Program-made: the position numbers and the translations under genes
From: Paenibacillus sp. BK033
GTDB lineage: Bacteria; Bacillota; Bacilli; Paenibacillales; Paenibacillaceae
Reading direction: 5' to 3'
NCBI RefSeq assembly: GCF_004345425.1
Contig: NZ_SLVP01000002.1
Location: forward strand, 855,747 to 919,746
Length of the DNA stretch: 64,000 nucleotides
The notes under the pieces: generated by a model
Told to the model about the DNA's origin: nothing
Seen by the model: only the letters and a program-made list of their open reading frames with translations
The model's database searches: none
Shown here: positions 52,448-62,133 of the stretch, one piece after another
How positions within the stretch are numbered: the first letter of the stretch is position 1
Layout of the letters: every line of letters starts with the position of its first letter

Positions 52448-54652
52448 GTGAAGGAAAACATCAGAGAAATACTGTCGCTCAAGTTCGTCCGCAGCTGGCT
52501 CGCAGCCGTGCTTGCCATGACGCTTGTCATGACTAGCCTGAATGGGGTTGCGCATGCGGCGACGACGGATACCGTGACAGGCATCGAGTGGAGCTACGCG
52601 GAGTCGGATTACAATCCAAGCACATCATCGCTGGAAATGTACGTCGAAGACGGCAATGTGGACCTCACCGTACTTGCGACCATTTCGGGCTCAACATCCA
52701 AAAAAGACGTAACAACGGACGTAACGTGGAAATCATCCAATAGCTCTATCGTCAAAGTTGATAAAGGCGTGTTAAGCGGTACGGGCAAAGGTACGGCCAC
52801 TATCACCGCTGCCTATAAAGGGTTCTCCTTATCGATTAAAGCAACATCGGATTACGTATACAACCAGGTTACGATTATGCAAAACGGACAAGCGGCTCCC
52901 ACTGCCTTAACCGATGTGCTTTTAGGTCAATCGCTTGTATTTACGCTTGACGGAGACGGCCAGAATATTACGGACGATGCGACATGGACAACCTCCAGCT
53001 CGTCCATCGCTACCGTCGATGACGGCCGCATCACGCTTGTTGGTGCCGGCACGGTTACGATTACGGCGAAATACAAGGGCAAGTCGGATTCTATTAAACT
53101 GACGATCTCGTCGCCTTACAAATCCATCGCTATTACTCCGGAAGCGGCTAGCGATCTGTTGGAGCTTGAAGTAGGCGGCGATGATTACAAGCTGGAAGCA
53201 GACGCCGTATTGAAATCCGGAGAATCCTCCGATGTCACAAACGATGCCAAATGGACAAGCGCTAATGCGAAAATGGTTACTGTGAACAAAGGAGTCATTA
53301 CTGCCGTCAGCGCAGGCAAAACGACTGTCACGGTCTCTTATCTCGGAGTATCGGACACGATCACGGTTGTCGTCCGGACCCCTTATCAGTCCATCAAGAT
53401 TGCTCCGGAGAAGGAATACCATATGCAATTGCAGGATGCTCCTCTGCAGATCAAAGCGGAAGTGCTTAGCAATTCGAACGTATCTTCGGACATTACAACC
53501 GTAGGCACATGGACTTCCTCCGATATTACTATCGCTACCGTTGATCAAGGAAAAGTCATTCCGAAAGCGGTTGGCACGACCAAAATTACCGTGGCTTACC
53601 GTGGCGTTAGCCGCAGTATCGATGTGACGGTGTATCCGAGCATTACCAAGCTGAAGGCTGAAAAAACGTCGATCGACGGCTTCAAAGGAATCGAAGGCGA
53701 GCTTCCGAAAGTAACGGCAACCACGTTCGACGGCTCCAGCGTTGACGTATCCAAGCTTGTGAAATGGACCGTTGCGGACGAGGAAATAGCCGAGCTTAAG
53801 GATGGCGTCTGGACGGCCAAGCAGCTTGGAGAGACCACCTTCACGGGAACCGTGCAGGACCTGAAGGCCACGGTAAAGCTTGTGGTTCACTTGAAGCCGA
53901 TCAAGCTTTTATCCGAAGCCAAAGACTTGAGCGTTATTTTGGGTAAAGAGACGAACCTTCCAAAGGTAACGGTCGTTTACGAGGACGGTACGGAAGCCGA
54001 TATTTCCGAAGCGATCGAATGGAATACGGCGTCTGACAATATCGTTTTGCTTGATAAGACGTTAAAAGGTCTGGAAGCATCCAACGTAACCTTAACAGGA
54101 ACTTATCTGAGCAAAACCGTCTCCGTTCGCGTTAAGATCGAAGAGGAAATCGTTAAGATGGTTGTTGAACCAACGAAGCTGGAGCTGAATCCGGGACGAT
54201 CCAAGGCGATTAAGGTTACGGGCTATTACAAGGACGGCAAGAAGGTTTCCATCGGCACCAAAATGAACTGGGTTGCCGCAAACGAAAATATCGCTGCGAT
54301 CAGCGGTTCATCGTCCGTTAAAGCCATTGATGTGGGTACAACCAAAGTGACGGGCAAATACCAAGGAAAAACGGTTGAAGTCCCCGTCACGGTTACGCCA
54401 AAGCTGAAATCGCTGCAGCTCTCCAGTAAATCCGCGCAGATGTCGGCGGGCGATACGTTGACGGTCAGCCTGCAAGCCATCTACTATACGGGCAACCCGG
54501 TGAACGCGACGAGCGGCGCAACATGGACTTCCTCCAATTCGTCCATCGCAACCGTCAAGGATGGCAAAATCACAGCGGTACGCAAAGGCAGCGCAACGAT
54601 TAAAGCAGCCTTCGGCGGTAAAACGGCCTCCATCCGCGTCTCCGTGAAGTAA
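52448..54652 (+). CDS. Secreted protein of bacterial Ig-like (BIG2) repeats
   Basis: 734 residues from a GTG. A signal peptide ends at about residue 37 (VAHAA). The rest is about eight Ig-like domains of ~85 residues, each ending in a pattern like WTSSNSSIATVKDGKITAVRKGSATI. There is no SLH, LPXTG or catalytic domain, so it is probably released or bound through its repeats. The function may be adhesion or cell-surface glycan contact. A bidirectional terminator follows. Confidence 0.88.
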   Translation: MKENIREILSLKFVRSWLAAVLAMTLVMTSLNGVAHAATTDTVTGIEWSYAESDYNPSTSSLEMYVEDGNVDLTVLATISGSTSKKDVTTDVTWKSSNSSIVKVDKGVLSGTGKGTATITAAYKGFSLSIKATSDYVYNQVTIMQNGQAAPTALTDVLLGQSLVFTLDGDGQNITDDATWTTSSSSIATVDDGRITLVGAGTVTITAKYKGKSDSIKLTISSPYKSIAITPEAASDLLELEVGGDDYKLEADAVLKSGESSDVTNDAKWTSANAKMVTVNKGVITAVSAGKTTVTVSYLGVSDTITVVVRTPYQSIKIAPEKEYHMQLQDAPLQIKAEVLSNSNVSSDITTVGTWTSSDITIATVDQGKVIPKAVGTTKITVAYRGVSRSIDVTVYPSITKLKAEKTSIDGFKGIEGELPKVTATTFDGSSVDVSKLVKWTVADEEIAELKDGVWTAKQLGETTFTGTVQDLKATVKLVVHLKPIKLLSEAKDLSVILGKETNLPKVTVVYEDGTEADISEAIEWNTASDNIVLLDKTLKGLEASNVTLTGTYLSKTVSVRVKIEEEIVKMVVEPTKLELNPGRSKAIKVTGYYKDGKKVSIGTKMNWVAANENIAAISGSSSVKAIDVGTTKVTGKYQGKTVEVPVTVTPKLKSLQLSSKSAQMSAGDTLTVSLQAIYYTGNPVNATSGATWTSSNSSIATVKDGKITAVRKGSATIKAAFGGKTASIRVSVK

Positions 54653-54671
54653 CTTATTTTATTAAAAATTG

Positions 54672-54718
54672 AAAAACCCTGCTCGCAGCGTTATGAAAGC
54701 TGATGTGCAGGGTTTTTT
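54672..54718. terminator. Bidirectional terminator after the Ig-like gene
   Basis: AAAAACCCTGC pairs with GCAGGGTTTTT across a 24-base loop, with T runs on both strands. It serves the convergent deaminase gene too. Confidence 0.88.
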
Positions 54719-54731
54719 AGATGAAAATGGT

Positions 54732-55199
54732 TTATCCCTTGTCGTGCTGCGAGAAATAGCCGGCTAATACGCTCAGGCTTTCCTCTCTTAATACGCCTCC
54801 AAGGACCTCGGGTTTATGGTGCGAATGTCCAAAGACAATCTCGGAGCATCGGCTTCCTTTTTCATTCAAGAGGCCGCATAAATCCATATCGCTGGCTGCG
54901 TAAACCAAGCGCCCGAGCTGCGTCCATACCATGGCCCCGCTGCACATAAAACAAGGCTCGCAGCTGGAATACATGGTGTATTCCCGCAAATCGGTTATCT
55001 GCGTTTCTGCGCAAAATCTCCGCAGCAAGCCTGCTTCCGCATGGAACGTTGGATCCGTCGCCGAATAAATCCGGTTCTCGTTGGAATATACGATTTCGCC
55101 ATTTTTAACCAGTACCGCCCCAAAAGGTTCATTGCCATGCTCTACGGCCAGCTTGGAGAGGTAGATCGCTTCTCTCATGAAAATCTCGTCTTGGGTCAT
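54732..55199 (-). CDS. Cytidine/deoxycytidylate-deaminase-fold nucleoside deaminase
   Basis: 155 residues. Zinc site: His and Glu in TFHAEAGLLRRF and Cys pair in EPCFMCSGAMVWTQLGRLVYA. It is related to tRNA adenosine or guanine deaminases, but differs from TadA in length and in the C-terminal part, so guanine or another purine is possible. GAAGGAG precedes the ATG. Confidence 0.87.
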   Translation of the reverse strand: MTQDEIFMREAIYLSKLAVEHGNEPFGAVLVKNGEIVYSNENRIYSATDPTFHAEAGLLRRFCAETQITDLREYTMYSSCEPCFMCSGAMVWTQLGRLVYAASDMDLCGLLNEKGSRCSEIVFGHSHHKPEVLGGVLREESLSVLAGYFSQHDKG

Positions 55200-55330
55200 T
55201 CTTTATCTCTCCTTCTATGTAGAAACTATTGAATCTCAACAACGGTTCCATAAAAAACCTCAAGGATTAAGATAACCCGTTTCCGCTGTACATGCAAAAA
55301 GAAAATAGTATCGTTTATCATGGCAACAGC

Positions 55331-55367
55331 AAAAAGCGACCGGTGCCTATCAGCACGGCCGCTTTTT
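55331..55367. terminator. Terminator of the giant SLH protein gene
   Basis: AAAAAGCGGCCGTG pairs, with small mismatches, with CACCGGTCGCTTTTT on the minus strand; T5 on both strands. It lies 12 bases after the gene's stop. Confidence 0.85.
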
Positions 55368-55378
55368 CGTTCATTCAC

Positions 55379-58300
55379 TTATCCGTTCAACAATCCTGCC
55401 GATACCAGCAAACGCTTCAAAAGCGTTGCCGCTTCGGCGCGGGTTACGCTGCCTGCCGGAGCAAAGGAGCCGTCCGGCATTCCTTTTAATAAACCTGCAC
55501 CGGTCGCTTTGCCTACGGCATCGGATGCCCATCTGGAGATATGGCCAGCATCCTTGTAGCTCAAGTCTGCCGCAACAAGCTTACTGCTTGCTGCCAGCTC
55601 GATCGCTTTGACTGCCATCATGGCCATCTCTTCGCGGGTTACCTTGTTATTCGGACGGAAGGTTCCGTCCTCATAGCCATTGATAATGCCTGCACCGGAT
55701 GCGAGCTTCACCGTCTCTTCATACCAGCTGCCGGCTGGAACATCCTTGAAGCTGCGTGCCTCGCCAATCTGGCGGATTCCTAACGCGCGAACCAGCATGG
55801 CGGCGAACTCGGCGCGGGTCACCGCGCGTTCCGGTTCATACTTGCCTGCCGTTACGCCATTCAGAATACCTTTGCCGGCAAGGAGGGCAATGTCCGCTTT
55901 GGCCCAATGGCTGCTCGTATCCGTGAAGGTACGGTCAAGCTTCGCTGCGGTATAAATACTGTTGCCCATGCTTCTAATCGTCACAACCGTCTTGCCGTCC
56001 TTCACCGTAACAAAAGCCGGTACCGAACTGAATGTACCCGTTGCCGGATCGTAGACCAATACGGTTAATTTGCCCGCCTCTTGCACGCCATTTACCGTAA
56101 GGGTTCTTTCCACGTATACTCCGCCAAAGCTTTCAATAATGATCGATTTCGACCCGGATTGAACCGAGATGCCGAAATCCAGCGCAGAGCCAATCGTCGT
56201 TACGCCATGTTCTGCCGCATCCTTATTCAGCTTGGCAGTCAGGTCAGACGAAGGCGATTGGATCGAGAAGGTCCATATCGCGTTAACAATTTCCGTCATA
56301 CCGTTAGCCTTCAAAATTGATATAAGCTGCTTCAGCGGGAACGTGTAGCTTCCCTGCTGGTTTTTCACGACCAAGACCGTGTCCGGCTTGGAGCCGGCCA
56401 GCTCCAGCAATGCTTTTACCGTAAAGGCTGCTTTACCGGATGCCGCTGAAGCGCTGACATCAACCGTAACGACGGAATGTCCTTCGTTTACTTTGTTTTT
56501 CAAGGCAAGGTCATTGTCTTCCGGCTTCGAAGCTGCCGTAATGACTTCCGTTCCGTTACTGCCCGTATGGCCGGTGTTACCCGGATTCGTGCCTGTGCCG
56601 CTGTCTTCCGCTCCCGTCACTTGAAGCGTAAATACGCGCTTCACGCCGTTATAAGCGACGGAAATATTTGCAGTGCCTGGACGTGCTGCTTTTAATGCTC
56701 CGTTTTCTAAATAAGCAATATTGCTGTTGTCGATCGTGATAACCGCATCTCCCGTTACTTCTTCCCCGCTTCGGTTATAGACATGAACCGCTTCAGATGT
56801 CTGTTTCTCCATCACGAATGGTCCGATACGGTCATTTCCTACCGCGAACCGGAAAGGCTTTAACAAGCTAGCGAAGCCTTCGTTCTGCTCCTCGAACGCA
56901 AAGCCCGGATTCGAATCGTTCAGAACGGAGATCCGTTCACCGCGTACGATAAGGTTATCCGCCATTATGGATCCTTTTACGTTAGGCGTCACATCCACTC
57001 CGTTTGTCCCCGTGCCGTCAATAACCGTATTCTCAATGGAGACGCCGCTCACGTTAAAGTCGCCATGCACAATCAGTCCGGCATACGTGCTGTCGAGGGC
57101 CGTGTTATTCCGGATGTATACGGTGCCGTTCAGATCCTTCTCGCTTGCGAATACCCAGATCGCGCCAAGGTTCACGCCATAGCCGGTATCGAAGCTGCCT
57201 GTTCGGATCAGCGTATTGCGTTCAACGACCGTAGTACCGCTGAACGGAACCGGATTGAAGCGTGTCGATACCGCTGCGCCTGCACCGTTGGTAATCGTGT
57301 CTTTGGCGATGTTGTCGGTCAGCTTGTTGTCTTTGCCGCCGAAGATGACCATATTGTCCGCGAGCCAAGGAAGAGACACGGTATTAAAGCGTGCCGTATT
57401 ATTTACGCTGGCTACGCCTTCCGCCGACCACATCGCAATGCCGTCGTCACCCGGATAACGGATGTCGCTTTGCTCCAGCATGCTATTGCTCGTTCCGACG
57501 CAGAAGTTAATGCCGTCCGCCATCAGATTGCGCATTCGGAGACCAACCATATGCAAGCTGTCCGTATAGCCCATGCTTCCTTTCAGACGCGTCAGCCAGA
57601 GACCGGTCTTGGAATGCTCAATCCATACATTCTGGATAACGGAGCCCGGGCCAAACTCCCCTTCGAAGCCATGCGTGCTTGCTTCGTCATCGCGTACATT
57701 CAAGTCGCCGTCAACGAGCAGATCATACACTTCGGTATGTCCGCCATCGCCGATAAATCTTGCTCCAAGAAGCGTGGTATACCACATGCCCGCACCGCGG
57801 ATGGTCACGTCGCTGACATGCAGCAGGCTGCTGCGAAGCTCAAAGGTACCCGCGGGGAACCAGACGCCTTTGCCTGCGGCTTTGGCGGCTGCCATAGCGT
57901 CGATAAAGGCTGCCGTATCATCCGCGCCATCATCCGCGGCTGCGCCGTAATCCGCGACGGACAGGAAGCCGTCCGGCATGGTCAAAGGATCTGCAACCTG
58001 CTCCATGTCGGCCAAATCGATCACGTAGTAATTCGCCGTGCTGTCCGCGTCTTTTTCCAACCGGATCGTTGCGCCGGCAGGCACATCGCCGATCAGCGCA
58101 TGGATCTCGTCGAAGAAGCGGTGCGCGCTGCCCTGCTTCGGATCGTTGGACCACGGGTAGCTGCCGTATTCCCAAGCGTATTTCGAAGTCAGATTGAGCT
58201 TTTGCTTAAATTCGCCGTTTACGTAAAGCCCTAGCGTTTCCTGCCGTCCGCTGCCGTCCGCGCTGTCCGGGATCGCATACCGCAATACGATGGAGTTGGC

Positions 58301-61300
58301 CGGCCGAGCGAGGGTAAACTCTACGTAATCGCCGGTCTCGCTAAGGGATACCGCCTGTCTGCCCGAAGCTTCGGAGGCCATGTCGCGGTATACTCGGGAT
58401 GGTCCAATCAACGCGGCATTGGTAGCCGCATGCTCGGCTTCGTAGGTTAAGTAAGGAACGGTCGCTCCGCGATAAGCCAAATTCACCGCATGATTAACGG
58501 AGAGCGAATCAATCGAATAGCCGCCGCTGCCTGACGCTCCCTGTACCGTAACCGTATTAACGCCCGCGCGAAGCGCAAGCGACAACTCGGCATTCTTCCA
58601 GTTCGATGCCGCAGGGAGGTTCGCGTCATCGGAGGGAATACCGTTGACCGTCACTTTCAGCGTACCGGATTGACTACCCAGGTAACGGATTGCAGCGTCA
58701 TAGGCACCCGCTTCTTCCGAATTCACAACAAAGCGGATCAGATCGCTGCTATTCTTCAAGCCTTCTAGATAACCCGTGCCCGTATATCCTTCCGACAAAG
58801 CTTCTGCCGAAATGCTTTGGCTGCGGAAGGCGTTTTCCGCTTCGTAAACAATCTTGTCTTGCACCGGAGTTAAGCTCCAAACGGCTGGAGAAGCCGCTTC
58901 GCCGTACTCCAGCGAACTGCCCTCTATATGCAAAGCTCCTTTCTTATCTGCCGCGTTAACCAGCGCAAAATGTCCCAACCGTTCTTCAATCATCCACTGC
59001 TCGGCATCCGTTATGGCCGCCGCACTGTCCTTGAGAGAAAGGTCCTTCGACAGCAGCTTGCCCGTAGCGCGGTTCTTGATCAGCTTGCGGCCGTTGTAGT
59101 CCTGCAGCAGCCATTCCGCGCTTGAATGACCAGCACCGGAGCTAGCCGTTACGACCGCCGTGCCGTTTGATTCCGCAAGATTTTTGCCGCCGGCCGTTAT
59201 GGCGATGTAATTGGTATCGTTAAAAATCGGGGTGCCGGTTGCTTCGTTACGCTCATCGCCCATTACCGGCGTTCTAAAGTCAACCGGCGCGTTGTCAAAG
59301 CTCCATTGCAGCGTCCCGAAGGACGCAGGGAACAAGCCGCGTTCGGCGTAGCCCGCGCTATTTTGCACATTGATATATTCATCGTCAAAGCTGCCGTATA
59401 AGCTGCGGATCAAGTAGGTTGTGCCTTGCGGCTCTATGGACCAGTCCGCTCTTGCCGCCGCTTCTTCCAATGCTCCGCTCGTAATGTACCGGTAATTATC
59501 GTCTACCGAGATGTAATGACCGGATACGCGGTTGCGGATGCGGTAAGATCCGTTAGCTTCTTCAAGCAGCCAATGCGAGTAGCCGTTATCCGCATCCACG
59601 TTGCCGTACAGCACGACACCGCCATGGTTCTCGTAAAGGAATTGGCCGGTTGCGGCATTTTTGATCCGGACGGGAACGGCTGGCAGCGATGCTTCAGGCA
59701 CTTCGACCGGTTCCGCCGCGAACTGCCCTTCATCATTGCCCGCAACAAGCTTGCTTACTTTCGCATACCCTGCATCGTCCCCGCTCGCTTCATAGACAAA
59801 GTGGCCGGCCCATGCGCTTTTGATATTCACATAGCCTTCATATGCGCTATCCTGCAGGTACCACTTGGCGCTGCCCCATTGCGGGTAGATGCTTTCCGCA
59901 ACCAGCTTGAAGTCCGGCGCGTCCTGCTCGACCGAACCGCCTACGCCCTCCATCGAAACGTAATGTCCGGTTGCGAGGTTTTTGAGCCTTACCGATCCAA
60001 CTCCGTCGCCGGCGTCTTCCGGGAACCAGATCGACGAGGTATCGGATTCGGGAATGTCGGCGAATTTCAATTTGCCTAGATCCGCGCCGGCTTCCGTCAC
60101 TTCGTACAGATAACCGCCGGTCAGCTTGCTCTTGATCCGAAGATTGCTTGGCGCGGCTTCAGGCACATTAATAAAGCGCCAGCGCGGGCTGCCCCAGTTC
60201 GGATTAATAATGCCGTACTCGGCATATTTGGTCAGGTTCTGCAGGTTGATGTATTTTTGCGAGCCTTCTGCGTCGTTTGCGTCCAGTACGCTGTGAATCA
60301 GCCTGGAGCCGCCGCCTTTATCCTCGATGACCCAAACGGCGCTTCTCCAGTCGTCCTCCACGTCGGATACTTTGATATGTCCGTCCGTTACATTTTGCAG
60401 ATTGATATAATGATTGGTCGCGCGGTTCTTGATCCGCTTACGGCCCTGGAACCGCTCAATGACCCATTGATCGCGCTGATCGTCCTCGCGGATATTGCCG
60501 TATTTCAAATTGCCCTGCGAATCCTCATACAGATACATGGACTGCCATTCATTCATAATACGCACAAACTGCGGGGACCCGTCCGTCGCTGCCGAAGGAT
60601 CGGCAAGCAGCCATTGCGCCGGATTCGTGTCCGGATCCACCGTGCCCGCCTGGGCAGATCCCGTTGCATCCGCGTTATGCAGATAGACATTGGCCCCGCT
60701 TGCGTTTTGGATCGTCTTATAGTCGTCGTAGATTTTCGAAGATGCCAGCGTCCACTGGTAGGAAGCATCGATAGCTGCCGGTTTATCCGCCGTCAGGGGA
60801 TCCGTCGGCTGAGACGACCCGCCCCGGATATAGTGGCCGGTTGCCACGTTGCGGATGAGCGTCTTGCCATCGAAATCCTCCATGATCCATTGGTAGAGAT
60901 AGCTGCCTGCATTGGCGCTGTCCAGCGCTCCGTATTGCACAACCCCGTTATTTTCGTATAAATACGCTGCTCCCGCCGGATCGTCGGAATAGCTTGCAAT
61001 CCGGACAGGCTGAACATCCGCCGCCATATCGATCCGCCATTGCGCGCTTCCCCATGCCGGCTGAGCCCAGTCGTTGGCACGGACATTGGTATCATCCGGG
61101 AACTGGGTATTAAGCACATAGGTAAGAGGCGTTTCTGCTTGCGCCGCAAATACGTTGGTAAAAGTAACATAGCCTGCGGTAGCCGCAGCTGCCATCGTCC
61201 ATTCGCTTCTCGAGCCGTCTTGAGCGATTGCCTTAAGCTGCATCCAGCCCTCATCGCCTTGCGTAACGTAATGCCCGGTCGCGCGGTTCCTCAAACGGAT

Positions 61301-62002
61301 AACCGAGCTTCCGTCTTCTTTCGTTTCCACCGTTTCCATATACCAATGGGTGACCGGGTCGGTAATGCCGCCGGCAGCGCCAAATTTGACAAAGCCGTCC
61401 TTGTCCTCATACAAATATTGGCCTGCTTTGTACTGGTTCACGATCCGGACGGGAACGCCTGCCGGATCAACCGGCTCCAGCGCCCATTGCGGGCTTTCGA
61501 ACGTAATATTGATATCGCCGCTGACTTCCGCGAATCCAAGCTGGTCCTCCTGATGAATAACCAGGTTCGCGGACGGATCGCCGGCATTCCTGATAATGAC
61601 ATAACCGGCACGGCTGGAATCCGCGATGATCCATTGATCAGCCGTGGTGCTGGCTGCAACGCTCCGGCTGAATAGCGGTTCTCGCCGCTGATTCGTATCC
61701 TCCATCGTGATGTAATGGCCGGTTGCGCGGTTTTTAATCCGCTTCACTCCCCCGCTGTCTTCAATCAGCCAATGGGAGCTCTCGTTGTCCATCGCCGTAA
61801 AGCCGTAACGGACAACGCCGTCCGAGCCCTCATACAAATAATTGCCTTTCCATTTGTTCTTGATCCGCACATAGCTGTCCGAGCCGCTGCTGACCGCAGC
61901 GACTGCTTCGTTGTTGCCGCTGTCCGCCGCATACACCGGAAACGCCGTCAACAACAGCAGCAGCGCCATCAAAGCAGACAGCATTGCCTTGCTTCGTGCC
62001 AT
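55379..62002 (-). CDS. 2207-aa S-layer-anchored polysaccharide-active protein
   Basis: Order of parts: signal peptide (1-25, VYAAD); about eight or nine repeated ~110-residue beta-trefoil-like blocks to residue ~1045 (each with IKNRATGHYI, YLYE and WxxE patterns); two CBM6/35-like domains starting YEAENAF (~1050) and YEAEHAA (~1187); a right-handed beta-helix from VADYGAAADDGADDT (~1350) to ~1700 with PGDDGIAMWS (~1520), similar to GH87 alpha-1,3-glucanases or pectate lyase-like proteins; an Ig-like domain (~1710-1790); a linker; and three SLH domains (2025-2207). SLH domains bind pyruvylated wall polymer. GGGGGAG five bases before the ATG. Product class is sure, catalytic family less so. Confidence 0.85.
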   Translation of the reverse strand: MARSKAMLSALMALLLLLTAFPVYAADSGNNEAVAAVSSGSDSYVRIKNKWKGNYLYEGSDGVVRYGFTAMDNESSHWLIEDSGGVKRIKNRATGHYITMEDTNQRREPLFSRSVAASTTADQWIIADSSRAGYVIIRNAGDPSANLVIHQEDQLGFAEVSGDINITFESPQWALEPVDPAGVPVRIVNQYKAGQYLYEDKDGFVKFGAAGGITDPVTHWYMETVETKEDGSSVIRLRNRATGHYVTQGDEGWMQLKAIAQDGSRSEWTMAAAATAGYVTFTNVFAAQAETPLTYVLNTQFPDDTNVRANDWAQPAWGSAQWRIDMAADVQPVRIASYSDDPAGAAYLYENNGVVQYGALDSANAGSYLYQWIMEDFDGKTLIRNVATGHYIRGGSSQPTDPLTADKPAAIDASYQWTLASSKIYDDYKTIQNASGANVYLHNADATGSAQAGTVDPDTNPAQWLLADPSAATDGSPQFVRIMNEWQSMYLYEDSQGNLKYGNIREDDQRDQWVIERFQGRKRIKNRATNHYINLQNVTDGHIKVSDVEDDWRSAVWVIEDKGGGSRLIHSVLDANDAEGSQKYINLQNLTKYAEYGIINPNWGSPRWRFINVPEAAPSNLRIKSKLTGGYLYEVTEAGADLGKLKFADIPESDTSSIWFPEDAGDGVGSVRLKNLATGHYVSMEGVGGSVEQDAPDFKLVAESIYPQWGSAKWYLQDSAYEGYVNIKSAWAGHFVYEASGDDAGYAKVSKLVAGNDEGQFAAEPVEVPEASLPAVPVRIKNAATGQFLYENHGGVVLYGNVDADNGYSHWLLEEANGSYRIRNRVSGHYISVDDNYRYITSGALEEAAARADWSIEPQGTTYLIRSLYGSFDDEYINVQNSAGYAERGLFPASFGTLQWSFDNAPVDFRTPVMGDERNEATGTPIFNDTNYIAITAGGKNLAESNGTAVVTASSGAGHSSAEWLLQDYNGRKLIKNRATGKLLSKDLSLKDSAAAITDAEQWMIEERLGHFALVNAADKKGALHIEGSSLEYGEAASPAVWSLTPVQDKIVYEAENAFRSQSISAEALSEGYTGTGYLEGLKNSSDLIRFVVNSEEAGAYDAAIRYLGSQSGTLKVTVNGIPSDDANLPAASNWKNAELSLALRAGVNTVTVQGASGSGGYSIDSLSVNHAVNLAYRGATVPYLTYEAEHAATNAALIGPSRVYRDMASEASGRQAVSLSETGDYVEFTLARPANSIVLRYAIPDSADGSGRQETLGLYVNGEFKQKLNLTSKYAWEYGSYPWSNDPKQGSAHRFFDEIHALIGDVPAGATIRLEKDADSTANYYVIDLADMEQVADPLTMPDGFLSVADYGAAADDGADDTAAFIDAMAAAKAAGKGVWFPAGTFELRSSLLHVSDVTIRGAGMWYTTLLGARFIGDGGHTEVYDLLVDGDLNVRDDEASTHGFEGEFGPGSVIQNVWIEHSKTGLWLTRLKGSMGYTDSLHMVGLRMRNLMADGINFCVGTSNSMLEQSDIRYPGDDGIAMWSAEGVASVNNTARFNTVSLPWLADNMVIFGGKDNKLTDNIAKDTITNGAGAAVSTRFNPVPFSGTTVVERNTLIRTGSFDTGYGVNLGAIWVFASEKDLNGTVYIRNNTALDSTYAGLIVHGDFNVSGVSIENTVIDGTGTNGVDVTPNVKGSIMADNLIVRGERISVLNDSNPGFAFEEQNEGFASLLKPFRFAVGNDRIGPFVMEKQTSEAVHVYNRSGEEVTGDAVITIDNSNIAYLENGALKAARPGTANISVAYNGVKRVFTLQVTGAEDSGTGTNPGNTGHTGSNGTEVITAASKPEDNDLALKNKVNEGHSVVTVDVSASAASGKAAFTVKALLELAGSKPDTVLVVKNQQGSYTFPLKQLISILKANGMTEIVNAIWTFSIQSPSSDLTAKLNKDAAEHGVTTIGSALDFGISVQSGSKSIIIESFGGVYVERTLTVNGVQEAGKLTVLVYDPATGTFSSVPAFVTVKDGKTVVTIRSMGNSIYTAAKLDRTFTDTSSHWAKADIALLAGKGILNGVTAGKYEPERAVTRAEFAAMLVRALGIRQIGEARSFKDVPAGSWYEETVKLASGAGIINGYEDGTFRPNNKVTREEMAMMAVKAIELAASSKLVAADLSYKDAGHISRWASDAVGKATGAGLLKGMPDGSFAPAGSVTRAEAATLLKRLLVSAGLLNG

Positions 62003-62133
62003 TCGTACTCCCCCTTAAGTCCCGCCAAGGATTAGTTGCATCTCCCATCTTAGAAGGTAAGGGTGTACAGGACGAGGTGTATTATTGGGAATATTAGGTG
62101 TTATATTAAGATGCTTGCCAGCCGATAGACAGC

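Noticed and set aside
57065..58234. 389-codon plus-strand frame within the giant surface protein gene
   Set aside because: Reverse-strand shadow of a repetitive gene; no ribosome binding site and no domain.
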